Of a DNA stretch of 64,000 nt, positions 25,205 to 37,500 are shown in pieces. The notes under the pieces are model-generated. The model made no database searches and had not been told where the DNA came from. It was given only the letters and a program-made list of their open reading frames with translations. The position numbers and the translations under genes were made by a program. This DNA is from Amoebophrya sp. A120 (lineage: Eukaryota > Sar > Dinophyceae > Syndiniales > Amoebophryaceae), in NCBI GenBank assembly GCA_905178155.1, contig CAJINV010000002.1, positions 10,890,634 to 10,954,633 of the forward strand, read 5' to 3'. Each line of letters opens with the position of its first letter. Position 1 is the stretch's first letter.

Positions 25205-27235
25205 ATGTTTGACATGGCGGCGGACAAGCAGAAGCGCCAGGCGGAGGCCCGGCGCAAGGAGGCGAAGCGACGGCTTTTGGAGCAGCAGCAACAGGCGGCG
25301 AAGAGCGCGGAGCTGCAGCGCGAGCGGGACGACCGCGAACTAGAGAAGGCGCGGGAGCTGCGACGCCTAGAGGAGCGACGGGACGCGGAGATCTTCGAAA
25401 CGGGCGGCGTGAAGATTCTCCGGCAGGGCTTGCACGTCATCCCCGACAGCCGAACGGACGACAAACTGGTGCTTCCGCCCTCCGTGTTTCAAGAACTGAA
25501 CAACCACCGGGTCTTCGAGCAGTTCGAGGGCCAAAACATGCGCGGCTCGGTGCTCACGTTCGAAGTCACCGTGTCGTCGGCCTCAGCAGCAGAGCCGGTG
25601 ATTATAGAGCAGGTCACCACTGGTGCAGCAGGTGATGTGGCGGGAACGAGCGGCGCGACATCAACATCAACTACAGTTATAGCGACCACGCACTGTGGCG
25701 TCGCGGAATTTACCGCCGACGAAAACACGGTGCGTTTCGGGCCGAAGGTGTTGTTTTCCCTGATGGCGCAGTGCGGAAACATAAAGCCGGAGCGGGTGAA
25801 TATTAGGTACAAGCAGCTCTCGCGCTACAACCGGTGCCGCTGCACCTTTCAGCCGAAAGGGGCCGGGTTCTTCCAGCAAGCGGAAAGTACTAGCGCAAAC
25901 AGTGGAGAGTTGGTAGGTCCTCAGGTGGTCAACATCGATTTGCGATCGGTGCTGGAGGCACAGCTGCAGTTCCACACGTGCCTGACGGAAAACGACGTGG
26001 TGCCGGTGCGGCACGAAAACAATACCTACTACCTGCAAGCGAAGCTGCTCGAACCGGACGACGCACTGCTGATCCTGAACACCGAGATGGAGATCGACGT
26101 CCTGCCGTCCGAACAGGTCGAATTTGAGCAGAAGCTGCTGGAGCGAAAGCGGCAAAAAGAGGAGCGGCTGAAGGCTATGTACGACGAAGAGGTGGAGCGC
26201 CGTAGGAAGTTTGAAGAAAAAGATCTTGCGGAAATGGAAGAACTAATGAAGAGCGCAGGTTCTGCTTCAATCTCGGCGAGCAATCTGCGACCAGTGGAAG
26301 TGCAGGTGCGCTTGCCGAACGGGAAAGCCATATCTAGGACGTTCTTCGTCGCGGCGAACGCATCTTCATCAAGCGCGGCATCGAACAGTACAGGAGCTTC
26401 CTCCGCCGCCGCGGGAGCAGCTGGTGGCGCGGCTGCGGCGAGCGGGAATTGTTCTACTGTGACCAAGGAAAGCAAGCTCGTTGATGTGTTTCACTGGTTG
26501 TCCCACACACCCGCCACAATGGAGTACACGTACCGGTGCGCGCAGAAGCACCAGCTGGTGCAATCCTGGCCGGGGCATCGACTGGTTCTGACTTATGACG
26601 ACCACCGGGACAAGACGTTGTTCGAGCTCGGGCTGCGCGGGCGGCGCGAGCAGCTGTTTTTCAAAGCTGTGAATGACGCCGCGGAGGAAGGTACTGCACC
26701 TGACACACAACCAAGAGCCGAGCCGCATGACCCTGCTTCTAAATTGTCCCCGTCTTCGGACCACCGGCTCCGCACTCAGTCAAAAGAGAGCAACAGCATG
26801 GGTGTCTCCGCGCCCGACCTACCGCGGCTGCCCTCCGACTGGCGGGACGCGGGCACCGACGCATTCGCGCGCATCGACGAGCAGACTCCGATGGTGGTTG
26901 ACAGCACGACACCGGCCAATGGGGAGGGGGGCCAGGGCCGGAGTGGGCTAGATGCTGCTGCAAACGGCGAAAGTGGCGAAACAAACAAACCCGAACCACT
27001 GGATTCCGTTACGATTTTCCACATGCTGCGGCAAGCCCCCGGCCAGCACACCCCAGAGGAAGACGCAGCGTACGCGAAGAAATGGGGCCGGGAACTGCAA
27101 CAACTGGCCGAGCTGGGATTCGGACCGGAGGTGTGGATCACCCGCTGCATTCCGTTCTTAAAGAAATGGAACGGAACCATGCCCCGTGTGGTAAACAGCT
27201 TGATGCTCGAGGAGGAAGTCCCGAAAATACACTGA
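25205..27235 (+). CDS. UFD1-UBX-UBA fusion, probable Cdc48/p97 adaptor
   Basis: Single exon, 676 aa. Start ATG 25205 (a second ATG at 25214 is possible). After an Arg/Lys/Glu/Gln-rich helix (residues 8-60) comes a UFD1-like double-psi barrel region, about 66-302: DKLVLPPSVFQEL, then GVAEFTADENTVRFGP, and DVVPVRHENNTYYL followed by LEPDDALLILNTEMEIDV. A short coiled coil follows (about 305-345). Residues of about 362-490 resemble a UBX domain (VEVQVRLPNGKAISRTFF, then LVQSWPGHRLVLTYDD and DKTLFELGL). A disordered linker is followed by a UBA-like three-helix segment at about 625-670 (ELQQLAELGF, then a helix ending RVVNSLM). UFD1 and UBX are separate cofactors of the Cdc48/p97 segregase in known systems, and UBA binds ubiquitin. 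A role in ubiquitin-dependent extraction is therefore inferred. Confidence 0.75.
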   Translation: MFDMAADKQKRQAEARRKEAKRRLLEQQQQAAKSAELQRERDDRELEKARELRRLEERRDAEIFETGGVKILRQGLHVIPDSRTDDKLVLPPSVFQELNNHRVFEQFEGQNMRGSVLTFEVTVSSASAAEPVIIEQVTTGAAGDVAGTSGATSTSTTVIATTHCGVAEFTADENTVRFGPKVLFSLMAQCGNIKPERVNIRYKQLSRYNRCRCTFQPKGAGFFQQAESTSANSGELVGPQVVNIDLRSVLEAQLQFHTCLTENDVVPVRHENNTYYLQAKLLEPDDALLILNTEMEIDVLPSEQVEFEQKLLERKRQKEERLKAMYDEEVERRRKFEEKDLAEMEELMKSAGSASISASNLRPVEVQVRLPNGKAISRTFFVAANASSSSAASNSTGASSAAAGAAGGAAAASGNCSTVTKESKLVDVFHWLSHTPATMEYTYRCAQKHQLVQSWPGHRLVLTYDDHRDKTLFELGLRGRREQLFFKAVNDAAEEGTAPDTQPRAEPHDPASKLSPSSDHRLRTQSKESNSMGVSAPDLPRLPSDWRDAGTDAFARIDEQTPMVVDSTTPANGEGGQGRSGLDAAANGESGETNKPEPLDSVTIFHMLRQAPGQHTPEEDAAYAKKWGRELQQLAELGFGPEVWITRCIPFLKKWNGTMPRVVNSLMLEEEVPKIH

Positions 27236-27979
27236 CCGACCATGATAAACCCGTTCCTACCGACGTTTTCAACGATTGTATCAGTTTACGTACAAGAGCT
27301 TTGCGATTGGTTCTTCCTTCGGTACAAGGAGTTTCAAACTCGCGTTGATTCACATGGACGCCCGATTTGGACCTCTCGAGCTCAGATTTTTTTTTTGTCA
27401 TGATGAGAAAAACGATTATACCCTCCACTGCTGTTTATTCCCTTCGAATCTTGATACAAACACAAACTGCCAGCATAAATAGAAGTCAAAAAATGAACAC
27501 TACCAGAAAGTACTACAAAGAAAAGCATCACGACCAGAAAAAGGAAAGCCAACGGGCTGCATTTTTTTTCGGGGGAAACAGTGCACGATCCCGCTGAGGC
27601 GAGCGCAAGAGCCGTAGTTTCTTCCAGTTTCACTACTATCGTGGTGGGAACAGGAAACCCCGAAAGACGGCCTTGGTGAGAGAGGAGTCTTCCTATTGAG
27701 TGTGTTTTCTCAGCAATTTACTGCTTCTGCTGAGCGGAGAGGCGCGTAGCAGATGAGTGTGAGTCCTTTTTGCGGCCTTATGACCACATCTAAAAAAATG
27801 TAGTTTTTCTCTTCGTTTGGTTCTTCAGAAATAAAAACATTGGCTTCATCTTCAGACAGTTGCCTTCGGGTGATGCGTTGTCTTTTTACTGCTGAATACT
27901 GTATATTACTAAATCTGTTCACGGGGCGGAAGAGGGACTTCGACGCACACTTCTAGCGTCCAGTGGCAGCACCACGACC
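27236..27979. other. Intergenic, no supported gene
   Basis: Only short, featureless ORFs on both strands between the UFD1-like gene and the next ATG. Confidence 0.5.
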
Positions 27980-30793
27980 ATGGTGACGTGCTGTGCCTGC
28001 TCACGGAAAGCGAAGAAGGCGGCATCGGCGCAGAAGGCCCAGCAACCCGCACCTGCTTCGCCCACGACAGAGGACGGCGGGTATGACAGTTGGGCGGAGG
28101 AGGATCCAAACAGCGCAACGGATTCCGAACAGCGTCCAACGGAGCCGCGATTGACAGAGCTGCAAGATGCAGCAACTTCCGCCACCGGCAGTCCGAAGAA
28201 GAGGAGAAAATTGGAGGGAAATTATAAGAGTACCAGCCCGGCGCCGGCGCTGCACGATGCTGCGAAAATCGCTGCCAAGGAGGACGAGGCGGAGGTGGCT
28301 CGGATAGATCATCTCTTGTCCTATCTCCGCTTGCCCGAGGCTCATGCGCGCATAGCGAAATTCCTTGCCGTCGAAGACCCAGCAAACGACAATAAAGAGC
28401 CGCCAGAAAATCCCAGAGCACCGAATGAGGAGTGTGGAGTCGCAGAGACGCCGGAAGTCGTGGTAGGGATGAAGCCAGCGGAAAACCACGCTACAAGTAG
28501 CACTGAAAAAGAGCAGCCAGGAGAGGCCAACGTTGCAGGAAAAAAATCTTCCGAGCAGGTGCAGGACCAACCCGATGGGGAAAGCCTGGCTTCAAAACCT
28601 GTCTCGGAGAAAGGAGCAAGAGGTCCTCGTCGCCAAGCGCGAAAACGGTTGCTGCAGAAACGAATCGGGGGTGCGCGGCTCAAATCCTTGCCGTTTGGCA
28701 TTCAAAAGCTGCAGCAGTGTATTTCGCTGATTTTCGACGAAGACACCGCCGCAGACCACCTCGCCTTTGTGTACGAATACGAAGGAATCGTTTTCGACTT
28801 GCGCCTGAAAATCTTCCCAGACGGGTTCATGAAGGTACAATACCTGATACGAGCACTTATTTTCACAGAAATCGTGTGTGAATTCGGCGCAGAGAGTGGT
28901 CTCAAAAACCGAATTACTTTCAATGACAGTATTCGACTCTGGACTCGATTGCCAGTCAGTGGTGAACAGAAACACTGATAGATAGATCGCATATTTGAAT
29001 TTATCCCAGATCTTCGTTGATTGTGGTGTGGTGCCTCTCGATTTGTGGAAGGTCGCGACATTTATGGCGGAAATCGAGTTGTTGTCTTCGTGGGCCCCGC
29101 TTTTGAAGCATTCCGAGATTTTGAAGGAATTTCAAGGTTACGCAGACCTGCTCTGGAAGAGCAAGTGCAAAATGCCGATACCCTTTCACCCAGGCTTCGA
29201 ATGCTTCCACCAGCGGTTCTGTTACGATATGCTGACCAAGGAAGGGCTAGACGAGGACCCAGAGAAGTCACCTGCTGCCGGCCCAGCTGCGTCCGCGACA
29301 AAGAGAGCTACAACGTCAGGCGCGCGCTTGCCCGACGGCATGAAGGGTTTGTTGATCGCCGAGTTTTCCCCGGACCAGCTAAGCTGGCGTGGGTACGAAA
29401 TTCCCGAACCGCCGAAAAAGGGACCAACTAGGGTACTTACTACTTAAAAACCGAAAGAAAATTCTATGTGGCACAGCGAGAACTATGATTAAACAGTTTT
29501 GGTCTTTCTTGAAGCCTCCCACCCTTGCAGGTTGAGATGAAGGAGTGAAGCATCAGTCCTTGTTTTGCTTTAAAAGTCGCAAGATACACGTAGAGGCAGA
29601 AAACGTACAACGCATGTTTGCGTCATAAAGTAAAACCGTGGAGAAGAGGAGTACGTAGTGCGCCTGGGCACTGCAGAGTTACATTTTCTTCGCCCGGCAC
29701 AGAAGGAGCAAATGAGTGCTGGATAAACTAAGAAAGTCTGCAGATTCCTTTCCACAACTACATGAGGTGATGGCTCGTATGCTTGCGTACCTGGCCTATC
29801 CAGTGAAGCTGCAGGGCTCCGATGGGGAGGTCGAAGGATTTTTGGTGAAGGCGGGTCTCGAGGCCGATTTCCAGTTGCCGCGTTGGATGATCCCAAACGG
29901 GTTGATTCGGTCCACGCTGCGCATGGTGGTGCGCACGATGATAGGGAAGTTGATGACCATGACAAAAAATTGGGACGACGGGCCCTATCCCGAACAGCAA
30001 AAAATCCGGCAGGTACTATGAATCGTTTGATGTAAGTTGTAAGTTTTTACGAACCACGCGGAGAAACTCAGCCTGCCAGTACTACCTGCTGTGAATCTTT
30101 GATAAGAGCCAGGTCGTGCTTTTGTCGTATGTTGACATCATAGGACCAAGACGCGAAGTTTTTGTCTGGATTGCGAAAATATGAACCTGGCAACAATTGT
30201 TTTTTGTGAGCCCAAGTGAAAATGATATAGCATGATGCACATCCACCACTGTTTTTCAGGAACTTTACAATGTGGTGCGCGACCGCATTAGGGAACACAC
30301 GGTGGCCATTTCTGTACCCGACAAGAAGCTGCTGGAAATCAGCCGCGAACTTACCTCGGAAAACCGGAAAAAGTCCGAGGCGCGCTTGGGGAAAGACCTC
30401 CCGCGGGCAGAGGACGAAGAAGGAGTAAAGATGCAGCCAGGCGAGGCGCGAGCCTCGCGAACTTCTTCTGCGGGCGATCATCCAGCACGAAAATATTCCA
30501 CGAGCTCAAGTGCGAAAACAAGTACTAGTACAAACCAGCCAGGGCCCTCCGGTACTATCGCTCCAGCGCAGTCCAGCGACGTGGTGATTGACGTACAGGC
30601 TGGCGGTGAAGGTGAATTTTCACCAGGGAACAAGAACGATACTGACGACCCGCAGAAATTTTGGCGACCCACAACGAAATTAGGCGAAGATCGAACCTCT
30701 GAGGCTGTCGAGAAAAGCCCCGATACGGAAGTGCCCAGGGAGTTCGGGTCGAGAGAGGAGCGGGATTTTGGCAAACCGCTTGGGTACGTGTGA
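27980..30793 (+). CDS. START-like lipid-binding candidate with Cys-rich N-terminus
   Basis: Four exons: 27980-28834, 29010-29432, 29767-30012, 30260-30793 (685 aa; total length is a multiple of three). The 28835-29009 and 30013-30259 introns are clear GT-AG and phase 0; the 29433-29766 intron is the best phase-0 choice but less certain. The N-terminus MVTCCACSRK could be palmitoylated and is followed by about 200 low-complexity residues. The conserved core runs from LPFGIQKLQQ through IFVDCGVVPLDLW, SSWAPLLKHSEILKEF, IPFHPGFECFHQ and DFQLPRWMIPNGLIRS. The last part resembles the 'P-x-W-h-hN' C-terminal helix region of START-like proteins. The fold is inferred from pattern only. The tail is disordered and ends GYV; the final GTACGTGTGA could instead be a donor into another exon. 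Confidence 0.55.
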
Positions 30794-32118
30794 GCACCGG
30801 CACGTGTCATTTCATTCGCGGACAAAGACAGCGCGTTCGTAGCGCCACCGATGTCTTGCCTCTTGTTTTCGCGGAAGTACAACAAGTAGCTACTTGATCC
30901 GTGAAAGTGAAAAGCAAACGTACAAGCACCTGCAAAACCTCTTGCTTGTCTACTTACACTTGTTCGAGGGCACATCGGGAATGGGGACAAATAACGTGAG
31001 CGGCGAGGCAAAGGCACTCAATATTTGCCCCCGTTCCCGTTGTGTCAGCAGAATGTATGATTTCAATGTCCTGTGTTGTCTCATCTCATCTTCGGAAGTA
31101 CTTTTCTTGCGAGCGGCTCATCTCGCTGGACATCGGAAAAGAAAAAAATGCACAAAAAAGAAAAAAGAAATACAATTTTTGTCTTGATGCTGCGCCAATC
31201 GTGATGCGTGTCTTTGTCGTACTATGGTACAACTCGAATGATAAATATTGTTCCCGTTCCATGTATCGGTCGCCATTTCTGCTGCTAGCTGCTTTATCTC
31301 CTCTTTTCTGGGAAATAGAAAGCTAAAGATATTTTGCGCTGCTACCACGCACCGTCATTGTAGATTCGCCGCTACCTCCACGGCCACGCACTGCTGTATT
31401 TTCTGTCCGTCTCAAACACGTACACATTCCATTATGGTGTAAACGTGCGGGTTACTTCATCTAGCGGTACCAGGAACTGCACACGTATGATAATGTCACT
31501 GCTCCGTGCATATCACGATTCCAAACGTTCGTTTCCGTAGCCGTACAAAATTTGAAACAAGAGAATGCTCTCGTCACCGTACATCCCCCGACTGAGTCGA
31601 CTAGTAGGGCCAACACGTCAAGGAGTTTGATGAAACATCATGATTTTATAAGAGTAGACGCGCGTATTACGTATGTGAAACACTTTTTTAATTAGAGCTC
31701 CTGGTCCTGCCGGACTGTAGTATACCGCAACGTCAGAAGATGGAGCGATCAACAGGTCTGATGGTCAGATCGAGTGCCTTAAGTTTGAACATTCAGTCAA
31801 CTTGCACACAAGGACAGCATAAAAAATTATTTGACTTCCAGGACCACGCTCGTGACAGTATTCATTAAAGCCCTCAACATATGCAGCATATCACAAGTCG
31901 TCGACGATAGAAGACTCCTGCGACCTTAAGAGTGCACTAGATGATCAGATCTTCCGCTTATTGATTTGTTTTCTTATAGGAATTTTATTTAAGGTTTTGG
32001 TCATTTTTTTCAAGTAGACGACGTCTTTTAGAAGTTGTCCTCGTCTTTCCGGGTAGAAAGTTGTTGAATAGGTAGAGTACCTTCTTCTTTAGCAGAGTAG
32101 CAACATCGAAAATCGAAA
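30794..32118. other. Intergenic; possible unplaced exon at about 30894-30995
   Basis: A stretch reading QTYKHLQNLLLVYLHLFEG, followed by AAC|GTGAGC, could be a further exon of the preceding gene, but no phase-consistent join was established. The remainder is AT-rich with no recognisable gene. Confidence 0.35.
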
Positions 32119-32472
32119 ATGTCGGCGGACGTGCAGACGTTTTCGATGCTGAAGGACGACGCGAACAAGATCGTCGCGGATGCGGTATCAGCGGTGGTGG
32201 GACCGCAGTCAACGGGGGTCGAGGTCGAGTACGACCCCAAGCTGGTCCAGACCTGGATTGAGAAGATCAACACCGAGATTCTGGACAAGCTGCAGCAGAT
32301 GTGCCAGTCCTTCAAGTTCATCGTGTCCACCAACGTGGTCCAGAAAAACGGGGCGGGCATCCACGTCTCCAGTACCTGCTTCTGGGAACAGGCCACGGAC
32401 GGAAACCTTACCTTTCGCTGGGAAAACAAGACGATGTACGTCATCATCCAGGTCTTCGGCCTGGCTCTGTAG
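32119..32472 (+). CDS. DYNLT: Dynein light chain, Tctex-1 type
   Basis: Single exon, 117 aa, the usual length for the family. ATG 32119 lies in the context TCGAAAATG. The C-terminal half carries the family signature: FKFIVSTNVVQKNGAG, then HVSSTCFWEQATDGNLTFRW and ENKTMYVIIQVFGLAL, the swapped beta-strand dimer interface. The family forms homodimers that link dynein intermediate chains to cargo, in cytoplasmic or axonemal dynein. Which of the two is meant cannot be told. This is the most conserved gene in the window. Confidence 0.95.
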   Translation: MSADVQTFSMLKDDANKIVADAVSAVVGPQSTGVEVEYDPKLVQTWIEKINTEILDKLQQMCQSFKFIVSTNVVQKNGAGIHVSSTCFWEQATDGNLTFRWENKTMYVIIQVFGLAL

Positions 32473-34539
32473 GAGCTACCTCTTCTTCATCCGACTAGGT
32501 GAAGGTTGTTTTATTCTACACGCGGTTGAAATTTTTTATCTGGTGGACGCGATGTTGCTGGAACAACTACCTTCTGATATCATCAACATGTACAAATCAG
32601 TCTGGACTACAACAAGAAATTGCTACAGTAGTAGGTCTGTCTCAAAAAGTGGCATGTGGTGGAAAAGAACACCATATCGCCGCCGACTTCTATTTCACAA
32701 AATTTCTCTTTGAATAAAAACACCCGTTCTTCATCTTCTTTTCGGCAACTACTAAGCAAAGCCCGCATTGTATTTTTCATATCTTGCCGATGCCGTCGCC
32801 TCCCTCTCCCTCACCGAAGAGTTCAACATGTTTTACCCATTTTGCCGACCCAGTCAGCAGTTCGTTGTCTACCCACCCAGGAGAAAGCAAATAGAAAATA
32901 CTCGCGCAGATGCAGAAGCTTCTTTATTACGTTGAGAGGAGGAATACGAATATCAACATTCTAGAAGGGTCGAGGTCGTCGAGAAAAGCAACTTTTGTTT
33001 CTTTACTGTAGAACAAACAGCGACAGCCGGAGCTAAAGCTATTCGGGTCAAAAACTGTTCTAGAAACGGCGACGCAAAAACCTGGTTACACGCACTCAGA
33101 TTTTGTGAAGGCGAACACAGTTCTAGCGCTAGCTACTCGCGTCGATGACAGCTGTGCCCGCTGCGTGCTCCTTCGTCCTTTTCACCCTTTGTTGGTATTT
33201 AAAAGATAGAAGCACCTCGCTAGTAATTCTGTTTGATTCGTGTTATGTTGCTTAATTATGAAATCCCAAAGCCAAACAAATTTCACCCCGCGACCTTGTG
33301 ATTTTCTTTTCGCTATGATGTCAGTCTGCAGACATGCATACTTATGAGACTGGTGTGGTCCCCAGCAGAGAGACCCCCACGTGCGGTGCGGACCAAAAAT
33401 CAAAAAGAGAGCCAGGAAGCCTCCGCTGCGCTTTGCCGGAGTAGGGTGTTCGACCGTGATCCGGTTTTCGGACTTTCAGTCATGGTTGTGAAATTCGGCA
33501 TCACTGGTGTAGGTGTTTGTTTTGTGTCGTGGTTCTGGTCGTCCGGATCTCGAGTAGTTTTGATGTCGCGGGAAGACTTTGCAAGGCCGTCGCGCATCTT
33601 TTTACCGAGCTGACTCATTAAATCATCAAGACGCAGGCGCTGCTGGCGCTTGCCCGCTACGGTTGGGCGCTAGTGCATCTGAGCGAGGAGCTTCAAAGAT
33701 CACAGTCTGCCACTACTTGGGTATATGTTTTGGGATTTTACTTTTCAATATAAGAAAGTGAATTCGCCCGCTAGGGTCCCGTCTCGGCGGACTAAAAATT
33801 GCAGATGAACGTGTGATATATTGAAATGAAAGATGCGGACGTATAAAGATGCAAGCATTTTTTGAAAAAGAGAAGGCTGACCAAGGTCCAAATGAAAGTC
33901 GCACTGTTGTTTTCCGCAGATTAACATAGTTTATGCTCCTTGGTAGAACGGAGGGACGATCTCGATCTCCAATGCTAGTCGCATTTTTTAGTGAGTTTCA
34001 GATATGCTGGCGTGTTGCAATTTGATTATACACTCCACAATTGTCGGGATCGCTGGGACTTTTGCTTTTCGCTGTATGACAAACTCAGGTTTCATCGAAA
34101 GGCGCTTCCCTATGCAAAATTTTGATTCAGGAAACTAGCTATCAAGAGGCACGACGACCTGCACATGGGTTCCTTGTTTGGTGATCATTTTTATGAAGCG
34201 CATAGTAATACTGAGTATGAGTTGTTGTTTATCCCCATTCATTGTTCATGCCTTGTCAGCTCTTGCTACCGAGTCCAACCATCAAACATGTGTGCAATAA
34301 AAAAGCGACCTGTGTGCTGAATTTGAATAATGTACATCACTGTCAAGATGGGAATGGGATATGAAATGATGCGAATTAGTAGCGCGGAAAGGTACTTCTA
34401 AGACTAACTACACAACGAAGCTGCAAAAGCGTTCGAGCTACTGCTTCTGCTGACTCTCAGCGGAACCTACTGTTGCAGGCGGGAGTTGGAGTAGATTGAG
34501 ATTCTATCTGTCGTCCGTGTGCGCTCTCGGTGCTGCAGG
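32473..34539. other. Intergenic, about 2 kb, no supported gene
   Basis: No frame longer than about 180 codons is free of the dynein exon's shadow, and none shows a domain. No tRNA, rRNA or snRNA was recognised by eye. Confidence 0.5.
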
Positions 34540-37500
34540 ATGGGACGTAAGAAGAACCTTGGGCAAAAGGAAAAGGAGCCCGTGGGGCCCGATGGAAAGA
34601 GGCGATTCAAGTACTTCAACTACTACGATGACAGGGAATTTGAGACGGAAGAGCAACTGATCCAATACCAGCGCCAACGGCACTTCCGATGCCCCGAATG
34701 CGAAGTAAAGGCCCACTCCGCCGGCGCGCTTGCGGTACAGTGCTTTATTTTTCTTTGTGGCCGTCGTCGTTGCATGCATCCAAATCCATTCGAATGTGTC
34801 ATAGCTGCATCTTTTTTCCGGTAGCACCACGGTAGGAGCGCTAATTTCATTAGATCAGATAAATCTCTACTGGTTTTTCTACGTATTTGTGTACAAATAC
34901 AACATGCTCTGGTGGTTTTCAGGTTCACATGGAGCAAGTACACGGACGGGTTTTGAAAGAAGTTCCGAATGCACTACCGGGCAGAAACGATCCGAGGATG
35001 TTAATCATCGGCTTGAAGGGAGTACCTCCCCACCTGCTGTGGCAAAAAGCCCAAGGCTACGAATTGGTTTCAAGCTCGTGTCGCCACCCCGATTGTCCTG
35101 CGAACTCGTCATGCAAATTGAAAGATGTTTATGTTTTGAATCAGAAGCCCAAATTCAGCTTCGGTACTGTTCTATGTAGTATTCAGCCGGGCACGGAGAT
35201 TGTACCCGTACAGGTTCGGAATTATGATTTTCAACGGCAAGAAGAAAGCAAAAAGAAAAATCAGATAAATTTTTGTTGTACCCTTACTTAGTGTCACTGC
35301 CTCGTTGCAAAAAGCGGAAAAATTGCATTTTGCTGTTGGGGGGAAAGCGGCACGTTGTTTTCGCTGTATAGCAGCACGGACTTTGAGGAACATGCCTTAA
35401 GGATAGTGCAACAAGAAATGAACAAAACGGGTGGGACCGCAGCTGCAGCAGCCGCGGGAGCTGCAGCCGGAGGCATGGCGGTCCCACCCATACAGCCCGG
35501 CATGATGATGCCTGGCGTGCTAGTGCCGCCACTAATGCCCCCCGGAGCTCCGGGGCGCTTGCAGGCACTGCCGCTACCCGGGATGATGATGCCCCCCGGC
35601 GCTCCGGGCGGTGCCGGGATGCCTGGTATTTTTATACACATAGATATTGTAGTGCTGCCCTTTTATGATCATTGCGCAAAAAGATTATCGTGATGTTGCC
35701 TGCTGCACAGTACGTTATGTCATTCAGCTGAAAACAGTTTCGCTCTGAAAAATCTTCATGCCGACGAAAGTCGAAAATTACCAAGAATGATTCTTGGTAA
35801 TTTTCGACTTTCGTCGGCATGAAGATTTTTCAGAGCGAAACTGTTTTCAGCTGGACGAGCCACCAGCGCCTCACTGTGGAATAATTGACACTAACTCATT
35901 GTCGCTCTTATGGAAAAAATTGAAAAAATGTCACAGGAATGCCACCGATGATGCCGCCAGGGACGATGCTGCCACAAATGATACCGGGAATGGGAGCTCC
36001 CATGTTGATGAATCCAATGATGGTTCCGCCTGGGCACGGTATGCCTGGCCTAACGAAAGGTGGCGGCGCGGCATCGTCAAGTAGCGCTCTGCCGTCGACA
36101 ATGCAGAGCGCTGCCGGAGCTCCTCCTGGTCCTGCAGGGCAAATGCAGGTACTCAAAACTTCTCGCATCGAAGAAGGTCGACTCTACCTTTGCAAGACAG
36201 CTTAGTCTTCTACTTTTAGTTTTACTTGGTGTTTTTCTTCAAGTATTTCTGTTTGCTATTGCGCTTGGGATTGAGGAAAGGGGACAAAAATAACCCTAAT
36301 AACAGGACCACTACGCGGCCGCCGCACGCGATAGGGACGACCAAGCATCGCACGAGCAGTCTAAGACGCCACAGAGCAGAAACCATAAGGGGACCACATC
36401 AAAGGGTCGCTATGACAAGAACACTGGCGGAATGATGAAGGGCACATCGGCCAACGCGGTTCCTCTAGGAGCGAACAAATTTGTAAATAATTTTTCCGCT
36501 GGCGGTGGAAGCAGCGAGGGAGCAGTGAACTACCCTGCCCCGGCCGATACGGGTGGAAGCAGAGCAAACGATAGCTCAACTACTGTCCCGCTGTTGTCCA
36601 GCGGCAATGTCGAAGATCTTCAGGGGAACAGAATACTGATGAACCACCCCGGAGGTCAGCACGGTCAGCACCAGCAAGGCGGCAATTTTCCGTCGCAAGT
36701 GCAGTCACAGACGCTCAACAACGTGAACTTCCCGGAACAAACCGGTGACCCACCACCACCCTTGTCGGTTTCGCAATTTCATCCCAGCATGACGCAACTG
36801 CCACAGCAAAGCAGCCTGCTGACCGGGAGCATGGGTCAGTTTGCTTACCGGCCGCCTCCTCCGAATCCTGGTTCGATACATCAACCGGGGACCGCGGCTC
36901 CCGCACTGGCACTGTCCAGCGGGACCACGGTGGGCATGAACCAGCATCAGCCGTCCCCCATGCCGGCTGCGGATCCGGTAGCGTCGCTTTCCCTGGGTCT
37001 TTCCGCCGCGCCGAAGAAAGCGGGCTCGGTCCTGTCCTCCGCGGCTGGCGGTGTGCAGCGAGAGAGATCTCCGCGACGGGGACCGCCCACTGGGCCAGAC
37101 GGAAATAATCACTTTTCAGCTACTGGCGGAGAGTTAATACAACAATTCCCCGCACCGGGCGGCCCTGGGGCGCGTCCCGGCTTTCCACCGCTGGTACTCA
37201 AAGCCGCAATTTTTGATGTGATAGAACGTGTTGCTGCTGCATCTTCGACAGCACCTCCTAGTTTGTTTTTTTTTGTGTTGTAAGTACATACAACTACGGG
37301 AGGACGTAACGCCAGCGACATTTATAATTCAAACTTTCACTTTGTCAGATCGCGAAAACCGCGGGTGGACCCTTCACGAGCTCCGTCGGGGTTGTCAAGG
37401 CGAGAGCGACAGCGGATCCCTACGGCTTCAAAATGGCCGAGGTGCAAAGCAATCAGGTTCTCAACTGGCCCTACATGTTTGTGCAGCCAGAGGAAATCCG

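Noticed and set aside
31535-31560. Sequence TCCGTAGCCGTACAAAAT resembling the dinoflagellate spliced leader
   Set aside because: Only the first eight or nine bases resemble CCGTAGCCATTTTGGCTCAAG; the rest and the donor do not match.
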